Positions 48,318 to 57,502 of a stretch of 64,000 nucleotides of DNA are shown here, one piece after another. Where the stretch lies: assembly GCA_028710605.1 (NCBI GenBank), contig JAQTTU010000010.1, forward strand, positions 1-64,000, read 5' to 3'. Below the pieces are notes generated by a model. It did not search any database, was not told the origin of the DNA, and worked only from the letters and a program-made list of their open reading frames with translations. Both the position numbers and the translations under genes were made by a program. This DNA is from Sideroxydans sp. Lineage in GTDB: Bacteria; Pseudomonadota; Gammaproteobacteria; Burkholderiales; Gallionellaceae. Position 1 is the stretch's first letter; each line of letters opens with the position of its first letter.

Positions 48318-49547
48318 CTACCAGCCCGATTCGCGTTCCGGTGTAGCGGTGATGCGGTGGATGCTCAAGTCGGCACCGTTAAATTCTTCTTCGTGGGTGA
48401 GGCGGATGCCGACAAATTTCTTCAGCAAGCCATAGACGATGAAGCCGCCCGCAAGGGCGATGCTGATGCCCAGCAGTGTACCGAGCAATTGCGACATAAA
48501 GCTGACTTTAACAACAGCTCCGTTGATGATTGTCCCATCCAGACCGCCGAAGGCTTTCAAACCGAAGATGCCCGCCGCGATTCCGCCCCATGCGCCGCAC
48601 AGGCCGTGCAGCGGCCATACGCCTAGCACGTCGTCGATTTTCCAGCGGTTCTGGGTGAGGGTGAACATCCACACGAACAGGCCGCCCGCCACGCCGCCGG
48701 TGATTAACGCTCCGAAAGGATGCATCAAGTCGGAACCGGCGCATACCGCGACCAGTCCGGCCAGCGGGCCGTTATGCACAAAGCCGGGGTCGTTGCGGCC
48801 TACCCACAGCGCGACCAGTGTGCCGCCGACCATGGCCATCAGCGAGTTGACGGCGACCAGTCCGCTGATCTTGTCTATGGTCTGTGCGCTCATCACGTTG
48901 AAGCCGAACCAGCCCACGGTGAGTATCCACGCGCCCAAGGCGAGGAAGGGAATGCTGGAAGGCGGGTGACCGGAAATCTGGCCTTCCTTGCCGTAACGTC
49001 CGCGCCGTGCGCCCAACAGCAACACCGCAGCCAAGCCGATCCAGCCGCCCACCGCATGCACCACAACAGAACCCGCGAAATCATGGAATGCTGCGCCGAA
49101 GCTGGAGGTCAGCCATTCCTGCACGCCGAAGCGGTTGTTCCAGGCGATGCCCTCGAAGAAGGGATAGACGAAGCCGACCAGCACGAAGGTGGCGGCGAGC
49201 ATGGGGTTGAAGCGCGCGCGTTCGGCCACGCCGCCGGAGACGATGGCGGGGATGGCGGCGGCGAAGGTGAGCAGGAAGAAAAATTTGACCAGCTCGTAGC
49301 CGTTCTTTTGCGCCAGCTCTTCCGCGCCCATGAAAAAATTGGTTCCGTAAGCGATGCTGTAGCCGATGAAGAAATACGCCAGTGTGGAAATGGCGAAATC
49401 GGTAAGAATTTTGACCAGCGCGTTGACCTGATTCTTTTTGCGCACCGTGCCGAGTTCCAGAAATGCGAACCCGGAGTGCATGGCGAGCACCATAATAGCG
49501 CCCAGCAGAATGAATAATGCATCAGTTCCGACCTTCAAGTTTTCCAT
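48318..49547 (-). CDS. amtB: Ammonium transporter AmtB
   Basis: A trimeric inner-membrane channel for ammonium. The 409-residue chain has eleven membrane segments; landmarks are MHSGFAFLELGTVRKKN (about residue 24), DFAGSVVVHAVGGWIGLAA with the conserved pore histidine region (about 148-166) and GALITGGVAGGLF. The start ATG at 49547 has GGAG upstream. A sigma-54 promoter precedes it, so expression under nitrogen limitation is likely. The usual partner glnK is not next to it. There is no long N-terminal signal peptide. Confidence 0.96.
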   Translation of the reverse strand: MENLKVGTDALFILLGAIMVLAMHSGFAFLELGTVRKKNQVNALVKILTDFAISTLAYFFIGYSIAYGTNFFMGAEELAQKNGYELVKFFFLLTFAAAIPAIVSGGVAERARFNPMLAATFVLVGFVYPFFEGIAWNNRFGVQEWLTSSFGAAFHDFAGSVVVHAVGGWIGLAAVLLLGARRGRYGKEGQISGHPPSSIPFLALGAWILTVGWFGFNVMSAQTIDKISGLVAVNSLMAMVGGTLVALWVGRNDPGFVHNGPLAGLVAVCAGSDLMHPFGALITGGVAGGLFVWMFTLTQNRWKIDDVLGVWPLHGLCGAWGGIAAGIFGLKAFGGLDGTIINGAVVKVSFMSQLLGTLLGISIALAGGFIVYGLLKKFVGIRLTHEEEFNGADLSIHRITATPERESGW

Positions 49548-49581
49548 GTTATCTCCATAAAAGTGCAATCCGGCGCTAGGC

Positions 49582-49598
49582 ATGCAAGCCTTGTGCCA
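49582..49598 (-). promoter_or_regulatory. Sigma-54 (RpoN) promoter of amtB
   Basis: TGGCAC-AAGGC-TTGCAT on the minus strand is a perfect match to the -24/-12 consensus TGGCAC-N5-TTGCW. The predicted transcription start, near 49571, gives a leader of about 24 bases with the amtB ribosome binding site. No clear NtrC site was identified upstream. Confidence 0.85.
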
Positions 49599-49708
49599 CT
49601 TGATGCCACCATTGATTTATAGAGTAATTATGTTTTTACAAGAAAGAGTGTGGAAACAAAATTCCCCATCTTGGTGCTTATCCTTAAATCGCGCACCACA
49701 ACGATGCC

Positions 49709-50263
49709 TTATTTCGGTGCAGACCAATTCCCGTGCAGCATCTTTTCCAGCCAGAACAAACCGACGATGGTTTTGCTTTCGTTGATCTTGCCCAGCCGTA
49801 TCCACTCGATGGCATCGCTCAGCGACAACTCGAACACTTCGAGAAATTCGCCGTCGTCCAGATTGCGCCCCACATGTTCCAGTCCGCGCGCCAGAAAATA
49901 TTCCATGCGCTCGTCGGCATAACCGATGCACGGCCACGCGGTGGTAAGGTGTATCCATTCGCGCGCCACGTAGCCGGTCTCTTCCAGCAACTCGCGTTGC
50001 GCGGTCACCAGAATTTCTTCGCCGTGGTCGATCTTGCCTGCGGGCAGCTCGATGAATTCGCGGCGCGGCGGATAGCGGAACTGGCGCTCCATCACCAGAT
50101 TGCCGTTATCCAGCATGGCCAGCACGGCCACCGCGCCGGGATGGATGATGTATTCGCGCGTGCTGGTGCTGCCGTCCGGCAACAGCACGGTGTCTTTGCG
50201 CACCTCGATGAAATTGCCTTCGTACTTGAGGGCGGTGTCGATTTGTGTTTCGGTCAGGCTCAT
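49709..50263 (-). CDS. Nudix hydrolase, ADP-ribose pyrophosphatase-like
   Basis: Hydrolyses nucleoside diphosphates linked to another moiety. The Nudix box is perfect: GKIDHGEEILVTAQRELL followed by EETGY (about residues 76-98), which binds the catalytic metals. The upstream part (REYIIHPGAVAVLAMLDNG and RQFRYPPRREFIELPAG) is typical of the ADP-ribose pyrophosphatase/NudF group. The length of 184 residues fits. It lies between amtB and the stomatin gene and is separated from the latter by repeats. Confidence 0.92.
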   Translation of the reverse strand: MSLTETQIDTALKYEGNFIEVRKDTVLLPDGSTSTREYIIHPGAVAVLAMLDNGNLVMERQFRYPPRREFIELPAGKIDHGEEILVTAQRELLEETGYVAREWIHLTTAWPCIGYADERMEYFLARGLEHVGRNLDDGEFLEVFELSLSDAIEWIRLGKINESKTIVGLFWLEKMLHGNWSAPK

Positions 50264-50296
50264 GTCAATTCAAATCCATAAACAATAAAAACCTTT

Positions 50297-50466
50297 GCCC
50301 GCAGATTACGCAGATTAAACAGATTAAAACCAGATTATCCATTAGCCGTATTTCACTGTAGGAGCGAGCTTGCTCGCGAAGTGCTTTCGCGAGCAAGCTC
50401 GCTCCTACAAAAACTTGGTACGCGAACCGACCAAAATAATCTGTTTAATCTGCGTAATCTGCGGGC
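50297..50466. repeat. Inverted repeat with GCCCGCAGATTACGCAGATT arms, family B
   Basis: The left arm GCCCGCAGATTACGCAGATT is mirrored by the right arm ending TCTGCGTAATCTGCGGGC. The middle contains a GTAG-headed element at 50358-50408, so one repeat family lies within another. Confidence 0.85.
50358..50408. repeat. GTAG-headed REP-like inverted pair
   Basis: GTAGGAGCGAGCTTGCTCGC is mirrored by GCGAGCAAGCTCGCTCCTAC. The type closely resembles Pseudomonas REP sequences. A second copy is at 51996-52046. Confidence 0.85.
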
Positions 50467-50478
50467 AAGCTCTTGCAT

Positions 50479-51384
50479 TTAGCTCTTCTTCACCACTTGC
50501 ATCGCGGTCGCTACCATGCCTGCGATGTCGGCGGCGTTGCCCGGCAGGATCATGGTGTTGCCTTGTTTGGCGATGTTGCCGAAAGCATCGACGAAACGTT
50601 CGGCGACTTTGAGATTCACCGCAACCAGCCCGTTTTCATTGTTGATGGCGTTGGCCACCACTTTGATGGATTCGGCGGTGGCGTTGGCCACCAGCAGCAG
50701 CGCTTCGGCTTCGCCTTGCGCGTTGTTGATGGCGGCCTGCTTGGAGCCTTCAGACTCGCGGATAGAGGCGGTCATTTTGCCTTCGGCGATGTTGATCTCT
50801 TCCTGCTTCTTGCCTTCCGATTGCGCGATCAGCGCGCGCTTTTCGCGTTCGGCGGTGATCTGTTTCTGCATCGCGGCCAGCACTTGTTGCGGCGGCGTGA
50901 TGTCCTTGATCTCGTAGCGCAGCACTTTCACGCCCCAGTTCGGGCTGGCTTCGTCCAGCGCGAACACCACGGTGCGGTTGATCGCTTCGCGGTCTTCCAG
51001 CAGCTTATCCAGATCGCGTTTGCCGCATTCGGAACGCAGTGCGGTTTGCGCCAGCATGGTGATGGCCGCCAGATAATTGGACGTGCCGTAACTGGCGCGC
51101 GACGCATCGGTGACCTGGTAATACAGCACACCGTCCACTTGCACCTGGGTGTTGTCGCGCGTGATACAGACTTGCGGCGCGATGTCGATAGGAAATTCGG
51201 TGAGGCGGTGACGGTAGGCGATGCGGTCAATGAACGGAATCACGGTATTCAAGCCCGGCTCCAACGTGGTGTGATATTTGCCGAGGCGCTCGACCACCCA
51301 CGCATTCTGCTGCGGCACGATCTTGATCACCTGAAGCGCAAATATGACAGCGAAGATCCCTACTGCAATGACAAAAATATCCAT
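50479..51384 (-). CDS. SPFH/Band 7 membrane protein (stomatin, QmcA-like)
   Basis: Organises membrane microdomains or regulates membrane proteases. An N-terminal membrane anchor (IFVIAVGIFAVIFALQVIKIV) is followed by the SPFH domain (PQQNAWVVERLGKYHTTLEPGLN; QVDGVLYYQVTDASRASYG) and a long helical segment with many Ala/Glu/Lys residues. The length of 301 residues is typical. It lies 10 bases after an NfeD gene on the same strand; stomatin/NfeD pairs are a standard partnership. The start ATG has GGAGAC upstream. Confidence 0.93.
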   Translation of the reverse strand: MDIFVIAVGIFAVIFALQVIKIVPQQNAWVVERLGKYHTTLEPGLNTVIPFIDRIAYRHRLTEFPIDIAPQVCITRDNTQVQVDGVLYYQVTDASRASYGTSNYLAAITMLAQTALRSECGKRDLDKLLEDREAINRTVVFALDEASPNWGVKVLRYEIKDITPPQQVLAAMQKQITAEREKRALIAQSEGKKQEEINIAEGKMTASIRESEGSKQAAINNAQGEAEALLLVANATAESIKVVANAINNENGLVAVNLKVAERFVDAFGNIAKQGNTMILPGNAADIAGMVATAMQVVKKS

Positions 51385-51394
51385 GCTTGTCTCC

Positions 51395-51811
51395 TTATTG
51401 AATTATCAACATCGAACCGACCATGTCTTTGGTGCGCCAAGTCTGGCGCGACCTGTCGGCAACCGCATCGTCCGCCAGACGCGCATCCCATTCCGCGCCG
51501 CGATAGCTGACGCGCGCATTCCGGTCATCTTTCCAACTGACCACGCGCACCTCCTGCCCGATGTCATTCGCCAGATTGCTGCGCTCTTCGGGTTGCGCAT
51601 GCTGTTTCTTCCAGCGATGAGTCCACGCCACGCTGACGGAACACAGCAATGCCGCCAGCACCACTTGTACCGCCCACGACGCGCCGAGGAATGCGGCCAG
51701 CCCCGCCACCGCCAAGCCGAAAGCAACCGCCAGCAAATACAAGGTGCCGGTGAGCATCTCGGATACCACCAAGATCACCGCGAACATCCACCACAACCAA
51801 TGCGCTTCCAT
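51395..51811 (-). CDS. NfeD-family membrane protein
   Basis: The short form of NfeD (138 residues): membrane segments in the first 65 residues (WLWWMFAVILVVSEMLTGTLYLLAVAFGLAVAGLAAFLGASWAVQ, in parts) and a C-terminal OB-fold domain (about residues 80-130) that binds its stomatin partner. I chose ATG at 51811 with GAGGGAGAG upstream; an earlier start would add ten residues of no family match. It is directly followed by the SPFH gene. Confidence 0.9.
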   Translation of the reverse strand: MEAHWLWWMFAVILVVSEMLTGTLYLLAVAFGLAVAGLAAFLGASWAVQVVLAALLCSVSVAWTHRWKKQHAQPEERSNLANDIGQEVRVVSWKDDRNARVSYRGAEWDARLADDAVADRSRQTWRTKDMVGSMLIIQ

Positions 51812-51852
51812 AACACTCTCTCCCTCTGTTTTTTCAAACACAACTTCGTGGG

Positions 51853-51920
51853 AACGCCCGTCAATAGGCGATCTACAACAATCGCTTGATGAAGAATGGC
51901 GTATTTATTGGCTTGCGGGC
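51853..51920 (-). repeat. 68-bp dispersed repeat, family E, copy with changed centre
   Basis: On the minus strand GCCCGCAAGCCAATAAATAC is followed by a divergent centre and AGATCGCCTATTGACGGGCG. It lies just before the NfeD gene. Confidence 0.8.
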
Positions 51921-51995
51921 CAATTGAACAATTTGAAATCAGCCCAACTCACCGGGCCACTTCAACCCAAATAGTTCATTAAGCCGAGAGTTCTT

Positions 51996-52046
51996 GTAGG
52001 AGCGAGCTTGCTCGCGAAGTGCATTCGCGAGCAAGCTCGCTCCTAC
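51996..52046. repeat. GTAG-headed REP-like inverted pair
   Basis: A second copy, nearly identical to 50358-50408: GTAGGAGCGAGCTTGCTCGC and its mirror with a short loop. Confidence 0.85.
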
Positions 52047-52120
52047 AGAGAAAATTCTGCTAATGAATAATCCGGGTTCAATGCTCGCCCGCATTTTGCC
52101 ACGACTTATCAAGCCGCAAT

Positions 52121-52146
52121 AAAAAACTCCCGCACGCGGCGGGAGT
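52121..52146 (-). terminator. Terminator of the complex I operon
   Basis: On the minus strand ACTCCCGC pairs with GCGGGAGT around a five-base loop, followed by six T. It lies 25 bases after the nuoN stop, the end of the operon. Confidence 0.92.
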
Positions 52147-52170
52147 TTTCAGGTAATCCATCAACTGCGG

Positions 52171-53619
52171 CTAATGCAGCAGCGACTGTTGCACCGAAAC
52201 CGCGCACACCGTCATCAGCGTGCCGGGCAGAATACCCAGCGCCAACACGGCGAGGCCGTTGATGGAAATGAGCAGGCTGCTGTCCGGCTGAATGTAGATT
52301 TTTTCGTGGCTCTCGGGCGCATCGAAGTACATCAGTTTGACGATGCGCAGATAGTAGAACGCGCCGACCAGCGAAAACATCACGGCCATGATCACCAGCG
52401 TGATATGCCCGGTTTGAATCGCCGCGTTCAGCACCGAGAATTTGGCATAGAAGCCCACGGTGGGCGGCACACCGGCCATGGAGAACATCAGCAGCAGCAT
52501 CATGAAAGCGAGCCACGGGCTGCGCTGGTTGAGCCCTTTGAAATCGCTGATTTTGTCGGCCTCGAAGCCTTCGCGCGACAGCAGCATAATCATGCCGAAG
52601 CCGCCCAGGCTCATCAGCACATAAACCACGGCGTAGAACATGGCCGAGCCGTAGCCTTCGATGGTGCCGGACATCACGCCGACCAACAGGAAGCCCATGT
52701 GGGCGATGGTCGAGTAGGCGAACATGCGTTTGATGTTGGTTTGCGCGATGGCGGTGATGTTGCCCACGGCCATGGACAGCACGGCGAGGATCATCAGCAT
52801 GCCCGACCAGTGCAGCATCAGCGGCTGCATGGATTCCACCAGAATGCGCATGACGAAAGCGAACGCGGCCAGTTTGGGCGCGGAACCGATGAACATGGTC
52901 ATCGCGGTGGGCGCGCCGTGATACACGTCCGGCACCCACATGTGGAACGGCACTGCGCCCAGCTTGAACGCCAGTCCCGACACGATAAACACCAGACCGA
53001 ACACCAGCAGCGTTTTGTTCGGCACGCCGTGCTGGATCACTTGCGAGATGCGGTTGATGTCCAGCGATCCGGTCGCGCCATACACCATGGACATGCCGTA
53101 CAGCAGGAAGCCTGAAGCCATCGCGCCGAGGATGAAATATTTCATCGCGGCTTCGGTGGAGGTGGCGGAATCGCGCTGCAGCGCGACCATGGCATACAGG
53201 CTCAGCGCGAGCAGTTCCAGCCCGAGATACAGGGTGAGGAAATTGCTGGCGGAAATCATCACCATCATGCCCAGCGTGGAAAACAGCGCCAGCGCCATGA
53301 ACTCGCCGGTGAACAGGCCGCGCGCCATCAGGTAGCTGCGCGAATACACCAGCATCATCGACACCGACAGATAGGTCAGCAGCTTGAGCACGTCCGACAT
53401 CATATCGTCCACAAACATGTGGTTGAACAAATGCGCGATGCCGTCCGTGTGGGTAGCCACGGTAATCAGCGAGCACCCCAGCAAGCTGAATTGCACCATC
53501 AGATAAGTCAGCGTTTTGGTTCGGTTGACCATGAACAGATCCGCGATGAGGATCACGCTCACCATCACGAGCAAAAATATCTCGGCGTAAATCGGGGACA
53601 AGGAAGCGAGAAGATTCAT
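52171..53619 (-). CDS. nuoN: NADH dehydrogenase subunit N
   Basis: A proton-pumping antiporter-like subunit of complex I in the inner membrane. It has fourteen membrane segments; the PF00361 core includes KLGAVPFHMWVPDVYHGAPTAMTMFIGSAPKLAAF (about residues 220-255), with the conserved lysine and glutamate/histidine positions of NuoN. The length of 482 residues is normal. It is the last gene of the operon, eight bases after nuoM. Confidence 0.97.
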   Translation of the reverse strand: MNLLASLSPIYAEIFLLVMVSVILIADLFMVNRTKTLTYLMVQFSLLGCSLITVATHTDGIAHLFNHMFVDDMMSDVLKLLTYLSVSMMLVYSRSYLMARGLFTGEFMALALFSTLGMMVMISASNFLTLYLGLELLALSLYAMVALQRDSATSTEAAMKYFILGAMASGFLLYGMSMVYGATGSLDINRISQVIQHGVPNKTLLVFGLVFIVSGLAFKLGAVPFHMWVPDVYHGAPTAMTMFIGSAPKLAAFAFVMRILVESMQPLMLHWSGMLMILAVLSMAVGNITAIAQTNIKRMFAYSTIAHMGFLLVGVMSGTIEGYGSAMFYAVVYVLMSLGGFGMIMLLSREGFEADKISDFKGLNQRSPWLAFMMLLLMFSMAGVPPTVGFYAKFSVLNAAIQTGHITLVIMAVMFSLVGAFYYLRIVKLMYFDAPESHEKIYIQPDSSLLISINGLAVLALGILPGTLMTVCAVSVQQSLLH

Positions 53620-53626
53620 GTTTGCC

Positions 53627-55120
53627 TCAATTCAGAACTTTGGGAGTAGCCAGATGCACCAGCAGGTCGTTGACCGACGCATGCATGATGTCGGCGAACG
53701 GCAACGGGTATAGACCCATGGCCAGCACGCTGGCGGCCAGAACGACGAACACGATTTTTTCGCGCGTGCCGATGTCGTGCAGATGGGCCACGTGATCGTT
53801 GGTGACCGCGCCGAAGATCACGCGCTTGTACATCCACAGCGTGTAGGCCGCGCCGAAGATCAGCGTGCTGGCGGCGGCGAAGGCGTACCAGAAGTTGGCT
53901 TTGACCGCGCCCATGATGACCATGAATTCGCCGACGAAACCGGACGTGCCGGGCAAGCCGCTGTTGGCCATGGCGAACAGCATGAAGAATGCGGCGAACA
54001 CCGGCATCTTGTTGGCCACGCCGCCGTAATCCACGATCTGGCGCGAATGCACGCGGTCATACAGCACGCCAATACAAAGGAACAGCGCCCCGGCCACAAA
54101 GCCGTGCGAAATCATCTGCAACAGCGCGCCTTCCATGCCGTAAGCATTGAAGATGAAGAAGCCGAGCGTGACGAAACCCATGTGCGAGATGGACGAATAC
54201 GCCACCAGTTTTTTCATGTCGGCCTGCGTCAGCGCGACCAGACCGATATACACCACGGCGATCAGCGACAGCGCGATCATCACCGGAGCCAGATAGTGGC
54301 TGGCATCGGGCGCGATGGGCATGGAGAAACGGATGAAGCCGTAAGCGCCGACTTTCAGCATGATCGCCGCCAGCACCACCGAACCGCCGGTGGGCGCTTC
54401 GACGTGCGCATCCGGCAACCAGGTGTGCACCGGGAACATCGGCACTTTCACCGAGAACGCCATGAAGAAAGCGAAGAACACCAAAATCTGCGCGCTCAGC
54501 GACGGCATCGCCATGCGGTGGAAATCGAGAATCTCGAAGCTGCCGCCGGACTGGCGATACAGATAGAGCAGCGCCACCAGCATCAGCAGCGAACCGAGCA
54601 AGGTGTAGAGGAAGAACTTGAGCGCGGCATACACGCGGTTCGGTCCGCCCCACACGCCGATGATGATGAACATCGGGATCAGCATCGCTTCCCAGAACAC
54701 GTAGAACAGCATCGCGTCCAGCGAGGCGAACACGCCGTTGACCAGACCGGACATGATGAGGAATGCCGCCATGTATTGCGCCACGCGCTTCTCGATCACT
54801 TTCCAGCCGGCGATCACCACCAGCGGCGTGAAGAAACTGTTGAGCAACACGAACAGCACCGAGATGCCGTCCACGCCGAGGTGGTAGTGGATATTGAAAC
54901 GGGTGATCCAGTCTTCGAATACCACGAACTGCATGGCGCTGGTCATGCGGTCGAAACCGGTATAAAGCGGGAGGGTGACCAAGAAGCTCAATATCGCGCC
55001 GACCAGCGCGATGACACGCGCCAGTTGCGCATTGCGGTCGTTGCCGGTCGCCAGCACCAGCAGCCCGAAGATGATGGGTAGCCAGATGACGACGCTTAAC
55101 AGGGGGTATCCGAAAATCAT
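53627..55120 (-). CDS. nuoM: NADH dehydrogenase subunit M
   Basis: The second antiporter-like subunit. Landmarks are FWEAMLIPMFIIIGVWGG (about residue 143) with the conserved glutamate, FSVKVPMFPVHTWLPDAHVEAPTGGSVVLAAIMLKVGAYG (about 220-262) with the channel lysine, and SSISHMGFVTLG. The length of 497 residues is normal. Confidence 0.97.
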   Translation of the reverse strand: MIFGYPLLSVVIWLPIIFGLLVLATGNDRNAQLARVIALVGAILSFLVTLPLYTGFDRMTSAMQFVVFEDWITRFNIHYHLGVDGISVLFVLLNSFFTPLVVIAGWKVIEKRVAQYMAAFLIMSGLVNGVFASLDAMLFYVFWEAMLIPMFIIIGVWGGPNRVYAALKFFLYTLLGSLLMLVALLYLYRQSGGSFEILDFHRMAMPSLSAQILVFFAFFMAFSVKVPMFPVHTWLPDAHVEAPTGGSVVLAAIMLKVGAYGFIRFSMPIAPDASHYLAPVMIALSLIAVVYIGLVALTQADMKKLVAYSSISHMGFVTLGFFIFNAYGMEGALLQMISHGFVAGALFLCIGVLYDRVHSRQIVDYGGVANKMPVFAAFFMLFAMANSGLPGTSGFVGEFMVIMGAVKANFWYAFAAASTLIFGAAYTLWMYKRVIFGAVTNDHVAHLHDIGTREKIVFVVLAASVLAMGLYPLPFADIMHASVNDLLVHLATPKVLN

Positions 55121-55151
55121 GCTTGTTCCTTCAGCTCTTCTCTAATACTGC

Positions 55152-57176
55152 TTATTCGAACCATGTGCGCACTGTGAGCAGTGCGGACACGCCGATAATC
55201 ATCCAAAACGCGTAGTGATACACGTAGCCTGTTTGCAGTCCGCGCAGCACGCCGGAGAACATACCCACCAGTTTCGCCGAGCCGTTCACGAAAAAGCCGT
55301 CGATGATTTTTACGTCGCCGAACTTCCACAGGAAGCGGCTGGCAGCGCGTGCGCCGCCCGCAAACAGCCAGTCATTCGATTTGTCGAGGTAATATTTGTT
55401 TTCCAGCAAGGTGTAGATGGCCGAGAATTTCTGGCGCAAATATTCCGGGATGTCGGGGCGCTTCATATAGAAGAACCACGCGCTGCCCGCCCCTGCCAGC
55501 GCCAGCCACAGCGGCAGCGTGAATATCGAGTGCAGCGCCATCGCGCCCGCGCCGTGGAACTCTTCGCGCAGCACTTCCAGCGCCTGGTGGTTGTGGCCGA
55601 TGTAGATCGCGTCGAGGAAATAATCGCCGAACAGCATGGGCTCGATGGTGATGAAACCGATCAGCACCGACGGGATCGCCAGCAGAATCAGCGGCCATGT
55701 CACCACGCCGGACGGCTCATGCGGTTTCTGTCCCGGCTTCAAACCGTGATGGTGATCTTTCGATGTTTCTTCGTCGTCGTGATCGCCGTGGTGATCGTGA
55801 TGATCCTTGCCGAATCGCTCTTCGCCGTGGAACACCAGGAAGTACATGCGGAAAGAATAGAAGGCGGTGACGAACACGCCCGCGACTACCGCGAAGTAGG
55901 CGAAACCCGAACCGGGCAGCGTTGACAGACCGACCGCCTCAATGATGCTGTCCTTGGAATAGAAGCCGGAGAAGAATGGCGTGCCGACCAAGGCCAGCGA
56001 ACCGATCAGCGAAGTGATCCAGGTGATGGGCAGATATTTGCGCAAACCGCCCATGTTGCGGATGTCCTGATCGTGGTGCATGGCGATGATGACCGAGCCC
56101 GCGCCAAGGAACAGCAGCGCTTTGAAGAACGCGTGCGTCATCAGATGGAACACCGCCACCGAGTAGGCCGATGCGCCCAGCGCCACGGTCATGTAACCCA
56201 GTTGCGACAGCGTGGAATACGCCACCACGCGCTTGATGTCGTTCTGGATCACGCCGAGGAAGCCCATGAACAGCGCGGTGATCGCGCCGATAATCATCAC
56301 GAACGACAGCGCCGTTTCGGACAATTCAAACAGCGGCGACATGCGCGCCACCATGAAGATACCGGCGGTCACCATGGTCGCGGCGTGGATCAGTGCGGAG
56401 ATCGGGGTCGGGCCTTCCATCGAGTCGGGCAGCCACACGTGCAAAGGAAACTGCGCGCTCTTGCCCATCGCGCCGATAAACAGCAGGATGCAGATCGCGG
56501 TCAGCAAGCCCACCGACATGCCGGGGATGGGGGCCATGTCGTTGACATAGTTGTGCGCGTTGTTAAACACCGACTGATAGTCCAGCGTGCCGAACACCAT
56601 CAGCACCAAGCCTATGCCGAGCAGGAAACCGAAGTCGCCCACGCGGTTGACCAGAAAGGCTTTCAAGTTGGCGTAGATCGCCGTTGGGCGCGTGTACCAG
56701 AAACCGATCAGCAGATAGGACACCAGACCCACTGCTTCCCAGCCGAAGAACAGTTGCATGAAGTTGTTGGCCATCACCAGCATCAGCATGGAGAAAGTGA
56801 ACAGCGAGATGTAGCTGAAGAAGCGCTGATAACCGGGGTCTTCCTGCATGTAGCCAATGGTGTAGATATGCACCATCAGCGAAACGAAAGTCACCACCAG
56901 CATCATCATCACGGTCAGGCGGTCGATCAGGAAACCGATCTCCAGGCTGGTATCGCCCGAAGCCATCCATTTATACACCGTGCCGTTGAACAGATGTCCC
57001 GCCATCACGTCCTGAAAAACCGCCAGCGATGCCAGGAACGACACGGCCACCAGCGCGATGGTGATGCGGTGCGACCAAGCGCGTCCCAGCACTTTTCCGA
57101 ACAAACCGGCAGCGAGCGCGCCGACCAGCGGAGCGAGGGGAACCAGTAAATAGAGATTCAGCATATCCATGTGCAT
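55152..57176 (-). CDS. nuoL: NADH dehydrogenase subunit L
   Basis: The largest proton-pumping subunit. Landmarks are FFGWEAVGLVSYLLIGFW (about residue 140), MGKSAQFPLHVWLPDSMEGPTPISALIHAATMVTAGIF (about 225-263) and STLSQLGYMTVALG. It carries the long lateral helix HL in its last third and has a His/Asp-rich loop (about residues 445-475) that is unusual in length. I chose ATG at 57176, which overlaps the nuoK stop by one base, giving 674 residues. Confidence 0.97.
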   Translation of the reverse strand: MHMDMLNLYLLVPLAPLVGALAAGLFGKVLGRAWSHRITIALVAVSFLASLAVFQDVMAGHLFNGTVYKWMASGDTSLEIGFLIDRLTVMMMLVVTFVSLMVHIYTIGYMQEDPGYQRFFSYISLFTFSMLMLVMANNFMQLFFGWEAVGLVSYLLIGFWYTRPTAIYANLKAFLVNRVGDFGFLLGIGLVLMVFGTLDYQSVFNNAHNYVNDMAPIPGMSVGLLTAICILLFIGAMGKSAQFPLHVWLPDSMEGPTPISALIHAATMVTAGIFMVARMSPLFELSETALSFVMIIGAITALFMGFLGVIQNDIKRVVAYSTLSQLGYMTVALGASAYSVAVFHLMTHAFFKALLFLGAGSVIIAMHHDQDIRNMGGLRKYLPITWITSLIGSLALVGTPFFSGFYSKDSIIEAVGLSTLPGSGFAYFAVVAGVFVTAFYSFRMYFLVFHGEERFGKDHHDHHGDHDDEETSKDHHHGLKPGQKPHEPSGVVTWPLILLAIPSVLIGFITIEPMLFGDYFLDAIYIGHNHQALEVLREEFHGAGAMALHSIFTLPLWLALAGAGSAWFFYMKRPDIPEYLRQKFSAIYTLLENKYYLDKSNDWLFAGGARAASRFLWKFGDVKIIDGFFVNGSAKLVGMFSGVLRGLQTGYVYHYAFWMIIGVSALLTVRTWFE

Positions 57177-57487
57177 CAACCTTTCAAGCTGCCGAGATCA
57201 TCCACATTGATGGTGCGCAAATTGCGGAACAGCACCACCAGAATCGCCAGACCGATCGCCGCTTCCGCAGCCGCCACGGTCAGGATGAAGAACACAAAAA
57301 TCTGCCCCGCCGTGTCGTTCAGATAATGCGAGAACGCGATGAAGTTGGTGTTCACCGCCAGCAGCATCAGTTCGATTGCCATCAGCAACACGATCAGGTT
57401 TTTGCGGTTGAGGAAGATGCCGACCACGCTGATCGCGAACAACACCGCGCTCAACACCAGATAATGCGAAAGACCGAGATTCAACAT
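57176..57487 (-). CDS. nuoK: NADH dehydrogenase subunit K
   Basis: A small three-helix membrane subunit of 103 residues. [26 protein letters not shown] contains the glutamates of the proton path, and a second helix, [14 protein letters not shown], carries another. Normal length. Confidence 0.97.
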   Translation of the reverse strand: MLNLGLSHYLVLSAVLFAISVVGIFLNRKNLIVLLMAIELMLLAVNTNFIAFSHYLNDTAGQIFVFFILTVAAAEAAIGLAILVVLFRNLRTINVDDLGSLKG

Positions 57488-57502
57488 GTGCTCCCCTTTG
57501 AT

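Noticed and set aside
49640-49690. NtrC binding site upstream of amtB
   Set aside because: The GGTGC and GCACC half-sites are present, but in reversed polarity and too far apart for the consensus.
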